Part shown: piece by piece, positions 63,602 to 64,000 of the stretch | Position numbering within the stretch: the first letter of the stretch is position 1 | Layout of the letters: every line of letters starts with the position of its first letter | Source of the DNA: Tremella fuciformis | Lineage: Eukaryota > Basidiomycota > Tremellomycetes > Tremellales > Tremellaceae | Direction: 5' to 3' | Assembly: GCA_032768795.1 (NCBI GenBank) | Contig: CP136497.1 | Span: forward strand, 994,501-1,058,500 | DNA length: 64,000 nucleotides | Made by a program: the position numbers and the translations under genes | The notes under the pieces: generated by a model | Told to the model about the DNA's origin: nothing | Databases searched by the model: none | The model's input: the letters and a program-made list of their open reading frames with translations, nothing else

Positions 63602-64000
63602 ATGGCGAGCATACGGCTGGGTGCGTTGCTAGCTCACTGACCGTTGCAAGTAGACGTGCTGATTGCATGCAGCTCCCGTTCTACGAGTCCGCGCGGCGTC
63701 TTCGCGGAGCGCAATTGGCTCAAAACGGGTCAGCACCACATGAGAAACGCTTTGTTCAGGCTGACGGGCAGGCCGCGCACGACTTGACCATTCAGCACTC
63801 CCCTTCGAACCCCAATGCGCCTCAGCCCATAATCAAATATGGCCCGCCCACGGGGGGACGATCAGCAGTGTCGGGACATGTAGTGACTGTTTTCGGTTGC
63901 ACGGGGTTCTTGGGTCGATACACTGTGGCCAAGATCGCCAAGCAGGGATCACAGGTCATCGTGCCGTATAGAGATGAGGATGAGAAGAGGCATTTGCGAG
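63602..64000 (+). CDS. NDUFA9: Complex I subunit NDUFA9/NUO-40 (5' part, continues past window)
   Basis: Exon 1 63602-63620 (MASIRL), intron 63621-63672, exon 2 63673-63728, intron 63729-63771, then exon 3 to the window edge. The N-terminus [20 protein letters not shown] is a good mitochondrial presequence. Exon 3 codes [39 protein letters not shown] and [16 protein letters not shown], the NAD(P)H-binding Rossmann start of the 39/40-kDa accessory subunit of NADH:ubiquinone oxidoreductase; [10 protein letters not shown] is the GxxGxxG nucleotide loop. The protein breaks off at base 64000. A complex I gene fits a strictly respiring basidiomycete yeast. Confidence 0.88.

Overview
The window looks like nuclear DNA of a basidiomycete yeast, most likely a tremellomycete (Cryptococcus/Kwoniella/Saitozyma-like). 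The evidence is the gene density (about 31 protein genes in 64 kb on both strands), coding regions cut by many 36-70 nt introns with GT(G/A)(A/C)G donors and CT(G/A)AC branch sites, pyrimidine-rich leaders, and protein content typical of a core fungal genome. I see no bacterial operons, CRISPR arrays, tRNA, rRNA or transposon genes. Gene models were built by reading splice sites by eye and requiring consistent phase; most internal junctions are solid, while starts and a few introns are less certain.

Layout. 1-3071: 3' end of a KDM5/Lid2-type histone demethylase. 4106-9740 (minus): a small unknown protein and a very long proline-rich protein. 11559-13515: homocitrate synthase (lysine pathway). 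13865-17059: a DUF218-like membrane protein and an acidic protein with SUMO-interaction motifs. 17249-23556 (minus): Yih1/IMPACT, a small HTH-like protein and importin beta. 23980-25680: a C2-domain protein. 26048-28153: two tandem paralogues of an unrecognised family, the first apparently damaged and carrying a 156-bp internal tandem duplication. 28419-30503: GPI-type exo-beta-1,3-glucanase. 30618-34250 (minus): ZIP zinc transporter and an unknown coiled-coil protein. 36281-42042: FAS1 protein, CCDC97-like protein (minus), ABC-F ATPase Arb1, J-domain protein. 42170-46647 (minus): exocyst Sec10 and a TMEM14 protein. 46846-51763: Lcl2, Uba4 (minus), Zn2Cys6 transcription factor. 51856-54271: 2H phosphoesterase (minus) and a DUF676/Rog1-like lipase. 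54743-58699 (minus): an S/T-P-rich unknown protein and a DHA2-type MFS transporter. 59693-61240: CPA1 preceded by an arginine-attenuator uORF. 61339-63240 (minus): VHS-GAT protein of GGA type. 63602-64000: 5' part of the complex I NDUFA9 subunit.

The genes do not form one pathway; this is an ordinary stretch of housekeeping chromosome. Links that can be drawn are amino-acid supply and its control (homocitrate synthase, CPA1 with its uORF, Yih1 in the Gcn2 pathway) and secretion and trafficking (Sec10, the GGA-type protein, Lcl2, glucanase).

The most interesting signals are small ones: an arginine attenuator peptide whose reading frame exists only after splicing of a leader intron; two phase-required GC-AG introns; microexons of 5, 13, 14 and 21 nt; a 156-bp exon-plus-intron tandem duplication in the damaged paralogue; a GGA protein without an ear; and a 19-bp direct repeat in the zinc transporter promoter. 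I found no clear new multi-gene system.
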